From Ehretia macrophylla (lineage: Eukaryota; Streptophyta; Magnoliopsida; Boraginales; Ehretiaceae), in the NCBI GenBank assembly GCA_037974665.1, contig CM075780.1, forward strand, positions 52,059,594-52,123,593: 64,000 nt of DNA, read 5' to 3'. Within the stretch, counting starts at the first letter, position 1; every line of letters begins with the position of its first letter. Below the pieces are notes generated by a model that was not told the DNA's origin, ran no database searches, and saw only the letters and a list, made by a program, of their open reading frames with translations. Below are positions 44,901 through 55,238 of the stretch, one piece after another. Made by a program: the position numbers and the translations under genes.

Positions 44901-45693
44901 AAACTTCATCCTAACACTTTAGAGGTTTTAATGTGTTCACAAAGTTGGTTATGGAGAAATATTCAAGGTAAAGTTTTATATTGAAAATTAACTTATTTTT
45001 ATATATAAAGATATTAGTTTACATTTGTATGTGATTTTGGTAGGTGTCTTCAGACCACCAGATTTTGTTAAAGTTTGTGCCTAAGAGGAAGATGTAGATT
45101 GAGGTATTTATAACATTTTGTCATATTAATTTTTATAATAACAAGATTTTAATTACAATCCAACAACTTTGATTTTATATAAAATGATTTATAAATATCT
45201 TGTGTTTTTCTTTTTTCAGATGATTTCTCATATTTGGATGGAAGAGTGAAAAGTTGTGAAGACAATTTTATGTAATTTGGTGGATGCTTTAATTACAAAC
45301 TTTTTTCTTTTGTTGTACAGACGATAAACATTTTTTTATTTTTAGTTTTTTTAGATTTGAATATTTGGAATGGTATTGTATATTTTTAAGTTTATTGTCT
45401 TATGATGTATGTATTTTGGTTTGTTTTATTTTTAATTTTTTTAAAACTTTTAAATGAAATATTTTTGACATACTATTTGAACTAATTTTTTATTTAAATT
45501 AATGTTTTAAGTTAGCGGTTTCGGTTTCGGTTATCCGCGGTTTTTTCAATACTTGTTGGTTTCGGTTTTGGAGAATGATTTTCAAAACCGTTGGTTTTCG
45601 GTTGCGGTTTCGGGTTTAGATTATGCCAAACGGTTTCGGTTTCGGTTTCGGTTTTTTAGAAATTTGCGGTTATCCGGACCGTTGCCATCCCTA
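41673..45693 (+). mobile_element. 4,021-bp hAT transposon, ends intact
   Basis: The terminal repeats TAGGGATGGTAA (41673-41684) and its partner TAGGGATGGCAA (reverse complement of 45682-45693) are flanked by a perfect 8-bp duplication GCCTTGCC (41665-41672 and 45694-45701). Subterminal zones are packed with CGGTTTCGGTT-like motifs (45510-45675) and ccgaaatcgat/gtcgaaaccgatgg motifs (41700-41860), probable transposase-binding arrays. The interior carries a broken BED-finger transposase in plus orientation and an (AT)n run at about 41873-41912. It sits 380 bp upstream of the PPR start codon. Confidence 0.93.
42842..44984 (+). pseudogene. hAT transposase with BED zinc finger, broken
   Basis: Resembles RICESLEEPER/Ac-type plant transposases. 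A probable N-terminal start at 42842 runs to an A6 run at about 42996-43001, where a one-base deletion puts the reading frame out. A BED finger follows (CNYC ... HLNIC, about 43070-43150), then the DDE-type core (TTDMWSS at about 43.49 kb, LDNCSAN at about 43.79 kb). An in-phase 98-bp intron lies at 43584-43681. The C-terminal hAT dimerisation domain (DILNWWKTN, ARDLLAIPISTVASESTFS) ends about 44970. Two in-frame TAG stops (43992-43994 and 44382-44384) interrupt it. All three exon-2 segments remain in one frame, so decay is light: one frameshift and two stops. Confidence 0.9.
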
Positions 45694-45701
45694 GCCTTGC
45701 C

Positions 45702-48515
45702 CCAGAGACGGAAAGAGTTGGTCCAGAGTATCATTATCAATGCCTTATACTAACTCTAATAGCCTCCTTGTAGGGAGTTTGGAGCTACCCTCTTAACTTT
45801 ATATAGTGTTTGAAAATACTTGTACTGTAAAATTCGTTTGATTTATAAATGAATTATATGAGAATTTGTATATGCAAATGAATTATCTTGTTTGGAACTA
45901 TAAAATAACATTAAGTCAATTATGTCATTTGTAGATATAAATTGTTTTTGAAACTCATGTGAAAGAGAAATTAAAAATGATATTTACTCAAATGTCCTTA
46001 ATTTATTCTATTAGAATTAGTGACATTTAGAAATGATAAATAAGAATTTTAAGACTATCCAACGAGCACTAGTATGAATTAAAGTAAGGAAGACATAAAA
46101 GATAATTAACGTCAAGTATGGCTAAAAATTGTTAATAAGGCGTGTAGCAATTATCTAAATAAAAGAGCAAATTACGAACAAATTTGCAAGAAAAATTGAA
46201 ACGAATTATTATAATGGAAATGAAAGGAGCTTCCGACATGATTAAATCTTGAAATAATTTCAAAGGCCAATATGATATCAATCAAACGTGGATAATGACC
46301 ATGTAATCAAGAAGTGAGAGAATTTAGCAACTCTATAGAAAAATAAACTCCACTTACCTCTTACGCTTATTTTGAATCAACCTTCCTTCATGTTAGATAT
46401 CGTAAAATAATCGTGAAGGAAAATATTATTCATGCCCTTTTGCGTTTTGTTGAAAGAGGAAGGGTGAGAGAGGGTTTTGGTCTATTTTTTATTTTTATTT
46501 TTATCTTTATATTTGAGCCAAAATTAAAAACCTAAGTGTAAAAAACAATTCAGAGGCCAACTTTGTCTTCAAAAGATAAACAACTAACTTAAAAAACATG
46601 GATTTACAAATTCCATCTCTTGAGCAATGATTTGGTTATAACTGGAGCGAATCCTAAATTTGTAAATTTTGGATTTCTAATTTTTTTAAAGTGTTGTTTC
46701 CAAACATAAGAAATTGGATTTGCAAATGAATTTCGTAAAATTTTATGCGATTCATTTGTTCCAAATAGTTTGTTAGGGACCTCTTATTTCAATTTCACTC
46801 AAATAGTCTATCTATATTTAGAGACACTTATTTCAGTTTCATTCCAGCAATACTATCTATTTCATAGACTTCCTATTTCATTTCACTCTAACATCACTTT
46901 TTATTTTAACTAACAAATTATTTTAATATTTTTTAGTTATTAATAATATGTTCTAACAATAAGTGATAATATTGATATTGTTAATGTTATTTTTTGTTTA
47001 ATTTTTTAAAATTTAAAGCTTTTTCAATAATGATATCATATTTTGGAATTTTTAAATAATATTTTAATTTATTTTATTCTTTTATTCTAATTTTTTATTA
47101 ATTTAAAACTTTTAATATGAATAGCGAGCCAAAATTTAAAGCATTTAATATGAATAGAAAAAATTTGGAAACTCTCTAAAATAGAGTCTCTTATTATAGG
47201 GAGTCTGTTAGAGTTAAAAAAAAAACATATTTTTACTTTTTAAGTGTGGACCTAATTGGGTTCGGCCCCAAATGCAAGGTTACAAAGTTTAAAGCTACAC
47301 TACCAAGGGCTTAACCTAAGCACAAGGCTTTCAAGTGAGCAGCAACCTTCGTCTACCCAACCCCATAAGGTTAGATGGCCTGACTATTGACACCACTACT
47401 TGTGGTCAAACCTACAACAATCTGAGGAATAAAATTTGACCATATCAAATTTCTAAAGATTTATAATTATCGATTCTTGTGAATTCGCAAAAGAAACCAA
47501 TCATAAGGGTATACAGACTTGTGACCTATCAATTCGTATAAATAATTTATTCTTACCGTAGAAAGAGTATTAATTATTCATTTTCTCGAATAATCTTCTC
47601 CCTTCTATTCTCACTATCGTACTTGCTCATATTACGATTAAACTCTCAAACCATTACATATCTCATGTTACATCTATATTCTACTTTCAACTACTTATTT
47701 AAGAGTTAAAGTGTCTTTGATTAGCACCCGAGTGTCAAAACTTGCACATCTATTGCCTAATGATCTCTCGAGTTATTAGTGCTTGAAATTTTTTATTGTA
47801 GATTCCGATATTTATAATGAGCAAATCCAATTGAAGTTCCTTTCAAAATGTCTCGTTAATATCCTCCTCAGTTCGAAATATAATATTTTCCAAGGCATAA
47901 CACGTAGCACAATGTATTTTTCTATTAATAATGAATGAGTACAGTTAAAAAGGGCAAAGCACAAAGATAATGTAGATGGCAAACAAATAGTAATCATTTT
48001 ATAATAACGTCACGAGATCTAACTCAAATCTCCCTCGTGATATTATAATATCACGAGATTTAATCATTTTATTATAAATGTATAAACAATTCACTATAAT
48101 TAAAACTTTCTCGTAATGTAATAGTGTTGAAAGAAAAAATCCAACTCCCACGACATCAGTCTGTGTCTCCAAGGAACTTGGCAAAACTTACAATATGTTC
48201 AAAAGAGCCATTTCTTATTAAGGGTAGTAATTTCCCAAGAAATGCGAAGGACATATATTAGCAAGAGAGAAGTCCATCAATTATTTACGACAAGTCTATT
48301 TACCACTATTCTTTGCTAATGCTGTGAAGAAGAAGATTTTACAATATCACGAATCCTATTACACTATGAAGAAGATAATGATGTCTTTGAGTTCTCAAAT
48401 ACTTCTCTGGTAACTGTTACAGCATCAGCAACCTGAAAATGAGGATGAGATATTGCTGCACAATAGGCTCAGAAATCTTTAATCAATATAAAGAGCGATT
48501 GGAGCAACATCCAAT
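45702..48515. other. 2.8-kb intergenic stretch, nothing firm
   Basis: AT-rich. At 46,780-46,895 three diverged ~50-bp units (…cttatttcaatttcactc…) repeat in tandem. No gene, element ends or RNA gene supported. Confidence 0.4.
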
Positions 48516-51133
48516 CTATGCCCATCTTTGCCGTCTGCCTCTCTGTCGAATTAAGTAAATGCGGCCATGAACCCACTGTCTACGCTCTTTTGAGATAGAT
48601 TGCTGCAATAAAATTCGACATATAAGTATGGAAAGAACAACCCTGATGCAGAAGAAAGTAGAAAGAAGATTTCTCGACATGTTGAGACGGGGCTCAGTTT
48701 TCAGTTTCCCATGAAGTACAAATTATTATACATCACAATATAGTTGGCATGAAATGGGATAAGATGCAGCATTCCTCTGTTAGACATGATGTAGATGGGA
48801 AGTCAAAAATTGAAACAGAAGTACCTCAACTTTAGTGCGGAATTCCAAGGAGCTCTCACAGACATGACACTCAGCTTTATGGGGAGACTGGTTGGACTGG
48901 TTGGATTTAACGAATGCAAACACCTGCAAAATTGGTGCTCAAAGCGATAAGGATCCATCATCCATGCACTGAAGACTTGTGATGAACTTTAACACCAGAT
49001 ATGAATGAAAACTATTATCAACAATAAACAGAAAACACCTTTGCACCTTTTTTTGTTGATCTAATAAAATCCCGGAGGGAAGTCCCCCTCCTTTAACACC
49101 AACCCTGCCCCGCGCCCGGCAAAAAAAAAGAAAAAAGAAAAGAGCCAACTCTCATTAAAAAAATCCAAAACTAACCTCCTCACCACAATTTGGGCATGCC
49201 CCTTTAAGTGCTACCAAGTCATTCTTCCACAGCCCTTGAAGTGCTCCAACTGTGAAAAGTTCAAGTCCAATAAATGGAAATAGTGTCAACATAGACCACG
49301 CTAAAATAAATAGCTACAAGGTGAAAAGTTCTCTCTCACTTTCAAGTAAATGATTGTATGTCCAGAAAAGTGTGTTTCCCAACCATCATGATCCACAATA
49401 TCCTGTTAATCTTAATAGCAAGAAGCTGCAAGACTCGACATGCTTTTATAGTTGAAGATAATTACCAGAAGCGGAAGCAATAGGGTACCCAACTATGGAC
49501 CCCAACACCATGTACACAATGCCACTAAAAATGGTAAGAAGCTTCAATGCAGACGCTCGACTGGCATATGGAATTCCTGAGTTGAATGCATCTTGATATG
49601 CTTGAACAACAGTGTAGACTATAGGCACAAGAAGAATTGAACAGCCGAATCCGAGAATCACGAGCCACACGCTTGCTAATGCAAAAACCTGTGAAGGATC
49701 TTCCTGCCCTACATCCACGTCATTGAATATTCAAATGGAGAAAGAAATACAAATGCTGAAATTTTAGATAAAGTACCTTTAGACAATGAGAAATCATTTA
49801 ATCTGTGTAACAAGCATCTCATCATCTTTGCAAACAATATAGCATTTAAAAGAAATTAAAAATTGCATTCATGGGACAACAAACTAAAATATAGTTTCAC
49901 CAAGTTTGTTTCCTTAAGCAAATTTGAGACCGCTAATGTTTTATAATGCATACATTAAAATTCAATAAAACCCTATAAAGATTCTTTAAAAACACAAGTG
50001 GTGACATTCTATTTTAGGCCATTACGAAATATCATCCACTTCTTTGAATCAAGTGTTTGACTTTCAGTCACTTCCAACTTTGATTGTCATACTCCATATG
50101 GGTAACTTTGCCTTACCCCTTGCACTTTTGGTAAATGAGACTTAGACCGCACTATTCCTTCCTTCAGAAATGATAATGATAATGAAAAAGTAAGATGATC
50201 ACCACAACTGAACAAGTCTCAAAATTTGAGAATGTTCTCTATTTTTCCTACTAAAAGAATAATTTTCATTTTTTAAATAATTGAACGCATTCTTTGTCGA
50301 GAATTGAAGAAAAATGAAATTAATTAATAAAAAATGAAAACGAAATTCTAAAATTAAAAAGAATTTTCCACCTTTGAACATTGCAGAAAATTTCTCTATT
50401 GTATCCCTCTGTCTTTTTCTTTTCCCTTTTCTCATTTCTTTTCTTATTTTTAATCATGGCTCTAGTTTATTTGAACACTGACAATTGGAATTTACGTCCT
50501 CAAACTGAGTATGTCAGACATCAAGGGACGTGAGTCACAATTACCCATTTCTTTTCTCTATTAGAATTTTGCAATTAACTATTCTACCCCTATTTTTGAC
50601 GGAAAAAGAAACAGATCTCAACACAATAGGCCTGAATCTCACAATTGAAAAGGTGTGGAGTCGAAGTCTCATTTATCAAAAGTGCAGGGTGTCCAAGATA
50701 TAATTACCCTTTCTTAATTTGATTTTAATACTTCTTAACATACTTAAGGATCTAGTCGAGGCTCATTTATTTTATTTAAAACTGAGAAATGTGTACAGAT
50801 AATTTCCTAGTTCAAAATTCTTAAGTGACTTCATCTCACATAAACCGTACTGTACTCTCCAATGGGCGCGTACAGCGCGTGTGCAGTAAGCATGAGCCAA
50901 GCTCAGATAATTTCTTTCCTCGGCCCGGTAACACAATTATTTAAATTTGAAATGGAGAGAATCCGTATAACAAAAACAGAATACGAAAAAAGAAAAATGT
51001 TAATCCGCGGTTAAAATTACCTCAGCATCGGCATAAGTTGATTGACGACGGATACTGCAACGAGGATACTTCACCACATATTTTGAACCATACCACCTCA
51101 ATTTCAACTGCTCCAAAGATTTTCCACAAACCA

Positions 51134-51169
<36 letters not shown>

Positions 51170-51694
51170 CACTTTTAATAGTAAATTAACTAAAATATTC
51201 AATTAAAATTCAATATATATAATATACATACATACATATATTTATATAAAGAAAACTTACTTCTACTCTATCAAACATATCATCAACTATCAAAGGCTCC
51301 CCACTGTAATACGCATCCCGAGCCTATAGAGCAAACAAATTGAAACAAAAAAAAAAAAAAAAAAGGTCAAAATTTGAATTAAAAAATAAATAATAACAAA
51401 ATTATTAGTAATAGAAATTGGTGAAAAGTGAGTGTGTACTTGGCTATAGAGGGCTTCGAGGGTTTCTTTGCTGGCAGATTGGATGGGCCCGACGAATATA
51501 CACGACGGGCCTTCGGGCTTCACCTCGCGGGCCTCTCCTAAAGCGGTGGAAACGTTAACGGCGTTATGGTTGTTGGATATCCGAACCGAAAACGGAGATC
51601 CGGCTCCGGTTCCAGTTCGGGAGGTTCTGGAGAGTTCGATAGTAGTGGTGGATCCGATAACTTGACGCGCGACTGAGGACCACGCGCCGGCCAT
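48516..51694 (-). CDS. PGRL2: PGR5-like protein, PGRL2-like
   Basis: Seven exons (51440-51694, 51261-51323, 51021-51107, 49466-49703, 49176-49249, 48825-48923, 48516-48602) splice in phase to 300 aa; introns GT..AG. Residues 1-55 are Ser/Thr/Arg-rich, fitting a chloroplast transit peptide. Two hydrophobic helices lie at about 145-167 and 188-211. Past the second, CPNC (233-236) and CHVC (258-261) form the paired-cysteine motif of PGRL1/PGRL2, and VHGRIYL is near the C-terminus. PGRL1 works with PGR5 in antimycin-sensitive cyclic electron flow around photosystem I. PGRL2 is reported to affect PGR5 stability (family knowledge). The PGRL2 rather than PGRL1 call rests on the exon-1 sequence and on gene order with RAB5IF and ORP3C. 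Confidence 0.92.
49045..49145. other. GC-richer insert in PGRL2 intron 5
   Basis: About 90 bp of GC-rich sequence (cccggagggaagtccccctc, ctgccccgcgcccggc) bounded by a T7 run and an A9 run inside an AT-rich intron. Looks like a small retroposed insert, class not determined. Confidence 0.35.
51137..51165. repeat. (AC)n microsatellite in PGRL2 intron 2
   Basis: An uninterrupted AC run of about 14 units, starting about 30 bp upstream of exon 3 on the gene's strand. Confidence 0.9.
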
Positions 51695-52013
51695 CGATGT
51701 GTTTTGCTAAATTGAAAAATGGAAAGCTGAAGAAGAGAGCTGAATTTTATTTTAGATTTTTGGGAAATGAGCGGTTGGGATTGGTTTAGTAATGATTTGA
51801 AGATGGGCATTGGCCACGAATTTTGTTTTGTGTGGACGAAGATGCCCTTTGAGCCTGTGGTTTGATTTGCCGCCTAAGTATCTCCTTTGGCATTTGGATA
51901 TTATTGTTTGAGAGAGTTGCCTTATGATAGTGATTTTTGCTTTTGATTAGAGTATATTTAGGACAGTGATTTTTGCATCTGTATTGGAAAAAACAAAAAA
52001 AAAAGAAATGTAA

Positions 52014-52129
52014 ACGTAAACTAATATGTCTTTCAAATTTTAGTACGCAAAGTCTCTAACTCCCTGTTTGGACGTAAACTAATATGTCTTTCAAATTTTA
52101 GTACGCAAAGTCTCTAACTCCCTGTTTGG
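52014..52129. repeat. perfect 58-bp tandem duplication
   Basis: Identical units at 52014-52071 and 52072-52129, starting acgtaaactaatatgtcttt. The second unit contains the left end of the MITE at 52118 (ctccctgtttgg), so that end occurs twice. Confidence 0.9.
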
Positions 52130-52525
52130 ATTAAACGAAGGAAAATAAAGGAAAGTGGAGGAAGGAAAATAAAGGAAAATAAATTAAAAGAATTATTTTA
52201 TTTAGATTGCAAAAAAAAATAATAATAATTTTATGATTTTTTGTTTAAATTGAAAAAGGAAAGTATAATTTTAAATGCAAAAAGTACAATTTTTTTTATA
52301 TTTATAATCATGAATTAGATAAGGATAAACAAGATTTTTTTGTAAAAAAAAAAAAAATCCTTCTAAAACACCCCAATTTAGAAGGATTACAAAATTTTTG
52401 TCATTAAAAGAAATAGAAATATTTTGAAACCCTTCCATAACTTTTGCAATCCAAATAAAGGAAAGGATTAAAAAATTCCTCTCTAACATTTTCTTTGTTT
52501 TAGTATTGCCGATCCAAACAAGCTC
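52118..52525. mobile_element. Tourist-like MITE
   Basis: The ends CTCCCTGTTTGGAT and (reverse complement) GAGCTTGTTTGGAT are flanked by TAA (52115-52117 and 52526-52528). Non-coding, with repeated ggaaaataaagg motifs near the left end and their complement-like partners on the right. PIF/Harbinger assignment by end motif and 3-bp target. Confidence 0.6.
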
Positions 52526-52649
52526 TAATTGTTAGTGGACCAAAAATAAAAAATAAAAAAAGTCTATGTCTATTAGGTAGTTTTTTCTTTAGAGAACTCT
52601 CAAGACTTTCTACTCTTGGTCTTTCATAGGGGCTTTTCGTTTTTGGACT

Positions 52650-53144
52650 TGTTGGATTTTTGGCTTAAGTCTAAGTTGTAGTAGAAGTTCGCTGAGAGTA
52701 GGTGTAGGAATCCTAATCCTAGTACAATTAAATTTTGGTGCTTATAAATATGATTTTTTAGCTTGTAATTTAGTGCTACAAGAGTCACACCCCTTGTAGT
52801 GTGGAGGTGTAAGTCGAGTGTTAAGAGTATTTTTCGGATTTTTGTAAAAAAAAAGAAAAAAAAAAAAGCTAATTTGGAGAGGGTTTAGACTTTAGTCATA
52901 TTTAAAATCCTGTGAGAAAGAGTTTAGACTTTTCCGTGCATAAAACCATATGTGGGTGTGAGAGAGGATTTTTATAGTTGTCAAGTTTGAATATGTTTCC
53001 GTCCAAAAGATTAGTTGCGTTGTAACCCATTATTATTAAATAGGAGAATTCTAAATTATTTGGGTCGTAAACGTAAGTAGAGGGTTAAACTAAGCCAAAA
53101 ATACTCTGGGTTAATTCCGTTGTGCTTGTGTCCGATTCCTAACA
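52650..53144 (+). mobile_element. probable solo LTR
   Basis: Begins TGTTGGATTTTTGG and ends TCCGATTCCTAACA, typical of plant Ty1/copia LTRs. TATAAATA lies at about 52744. Flanks GGACT (52645-52649) and GGGCT (53145-53149) agree at four of five bases. No internal region adjoins either side. Confidence 0.6.
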
Positions 53145-53586
53145 GGGCTGAGCCAGTGACACTTTTTATGGGTTTGGCCTTGCCGTGGCTTTCTTCTTTC
53201 TTCTCTCTTCCCTCTTCTTTTTTTTTTTCAAATCAGGCTGTCTTTTTTCTTCTCTTTTGTGACCGATGTTGGATTGGTTTCTTTAATTCCTTATTGTAGC
53301 CTTCTGTTGCCTTCAATTGTTGCTCCAACACGATTGTGCTTTTCTCAATCTGGGTTGTTTGTCCTGTGTTGTTGTTCTCCATGGAGTGATGCATGTCTGA
53401 CCATAGGGTCGTATTCATATTCAGCCATCGTCCGCCATCTTTATCTCTTGTTTTGATGTGGTTGTGCTTCTCCTAATTTGAGTTGGTTTCCTTGTTTTGA
53501 CGCAAATCTTCATAAAGTTATGGAATTCTGACCTTGGGGTCTATTTGGAGAAGATCAAATCCGTTGCGTTCTTCATTGCTTTGCAT
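53145..53586. other. unidentified sequence left of the nested LTR
   Basis: Pyrimidine-rich at 53190-53260, otherwise balanced in composition compared with flanks. It would have been contiguous with 63,577 onward before the LTR insertion. No recognisable protein. Confidence 0.35.
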
Positions 53587-53894
53587 GTTGGTGTTGGGAA
53601 ACATATATGATAATTAAAATTTTAAATTACGCAGCAGAATAATTTTTCATATATTCATTCATGGTTGTTAACGCATATTTAATAATGGTTAAATAATCTC
53701 ATTAAATTTAAGGACAGAAACCATTTTGGTCCCTGAGGTTTGTCATAAAATCCAAATAGGTTCCTCAGTTGTGCAAAAAGTCCAATTTAGTCCTTGTCGT
53801 TTTATTTAACAGTCAATGATTTTACCAGATTAAAAGACTAAAATGCCTTTAAAAAAACAATATAAGTTAAGAGAAAGCTGTAACTTTTTTTTTT

Positions 53895-54672
53895 TGTTAG
53901 ATATATGGAGTAGATATCTTGCACGAAATGGAAAAAGAAATATAATGAAATGATAAGAACAAATGACTGGAAATGAAAGAAAGTAAAGATAATAATAATA
54001 ATAATATTATTATTATTTTAAACTGGGAGTAAAGATAATAACATGAAATAGAAATAGATAAAAGCAATTAAAATAAATTGACAATAGTACAAGCCCGAGG
54101 CTCGAGTTAAACTCGATGTCCTTAAGGTTATAATGTTCCGCTAAGGTGCTTACGGTTAAATAGCATTAACCTCCCAGGATACAATGGGATTATCTTTCGT
54201 AATAGAAGCACTGCAAATTACAAAAGCTTGCGAACTCACTATGTTTGAACTCTCTCACTATGCAATATAAATTGCCTAACGTTGCTATAAGAATGCTATA
54301 TGAATGCTTGACAAAACAAAGTGAAAAGCCTACTCTATATATATGCAATGCAAAGCTGACTTATCAAATTCCATCATGAATGTCCAAAAGAACGTGGGTT
54401 AAATGGCCATAATTCTTCAAACAGAACGTGGAGTAAATGGCCATAAAGCATCAAACGTTGGAGCTGCCCCATGATGAAGAGATAAAAAGTCTGCAATGAA
54501 TTACTTTAAATTCATAATTGAAGTGTAAAAAGAGCCCACTCCTTCACACTTTTCTGCATAAGTGACATATCACATATCACTCACTTTAGCTTTTAATTTC
54601 TCATTCATCTTTGATTTATTTTTGACATATAAATATACCACACTTATGTCAAAAAACTCAACTTCTCCAACA
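53895..54672 (-). repeat. Copia 3' LTR
   Basis: 778 bp. About 20 single-base differences from the 5' LTR by eye, plus a length change in an AAT/ATT microsatellite near 53993-54017. About 3% divergence implies the element is not recent. Confidence 0.93.
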
Positions 54673-54683
54673 TTCCCCCACAT
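54673..54683 (-). other. polypurine tract
   Basis: On the minus strand ATGTGGGGGAA lies immediately before the 3' LTR, the priming site for plus-strand DNA synthesis in LTR elements. Confidence 0.75.
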
Positions 54684-55238
54684 GAATGGAAATTAATCAA
54701 CCAGCAGGAATGCAGACACTAGAGAGAGTTCAATAGAAAGATACTGTATCAGGACAGGTAACTTTTGGCCTTGAACCTTCCCTAGTGAAATCTATTGGAT
54801 TTACGTGCTAACCAGTGAACGCGATGTCTTGAACTATTCAGCTTTGGTGTAAACCAAGACAATAGAGATCACACAACACCTTTCTGACATTGTAAAGTTC
54901 TCACGGTTGTGTTCATTTCGGCCCTGAACAACTCCCGGTATTCATGAGTACTCTAGAAAATTTAGCCTTAGAAATTCTCGTAGGAGCGGCCCACTCCCTA
55001 CTCATATAGGTGATCACTTATAAAGAGTATCCCTATAATACCCCACTTGGGTTCCCAATATATAAGTATCATTAAAAGCATAGCTTAACCTATACCACAT
55101 ACAGGCAGCACTGTCTGCTCGTCATAGGAATAGGTGGGAGTATAACCCCCACAGTGCTCTTGATGAATCATTCATAGCTCAGTTTTTCCCTTTGAACCTA
55201 CAGTCAGGGATCTCCTGTCACGCAGGTAGGGTTTTCCA

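Noticed and set aside
46780-47215. Possible MITE around ttagggacctcttattt ... gggagtctgttagag
   Set aside because: Terminal similarity is short and no target duplication could be placed.
51538-51810. Minus-strand 90-codon frame overlapping PGRL2 exon 1
   Set aside because: Alternative frame of the transit-peptide exon; the PGRL2 frame is supported by six further in-phase exons.
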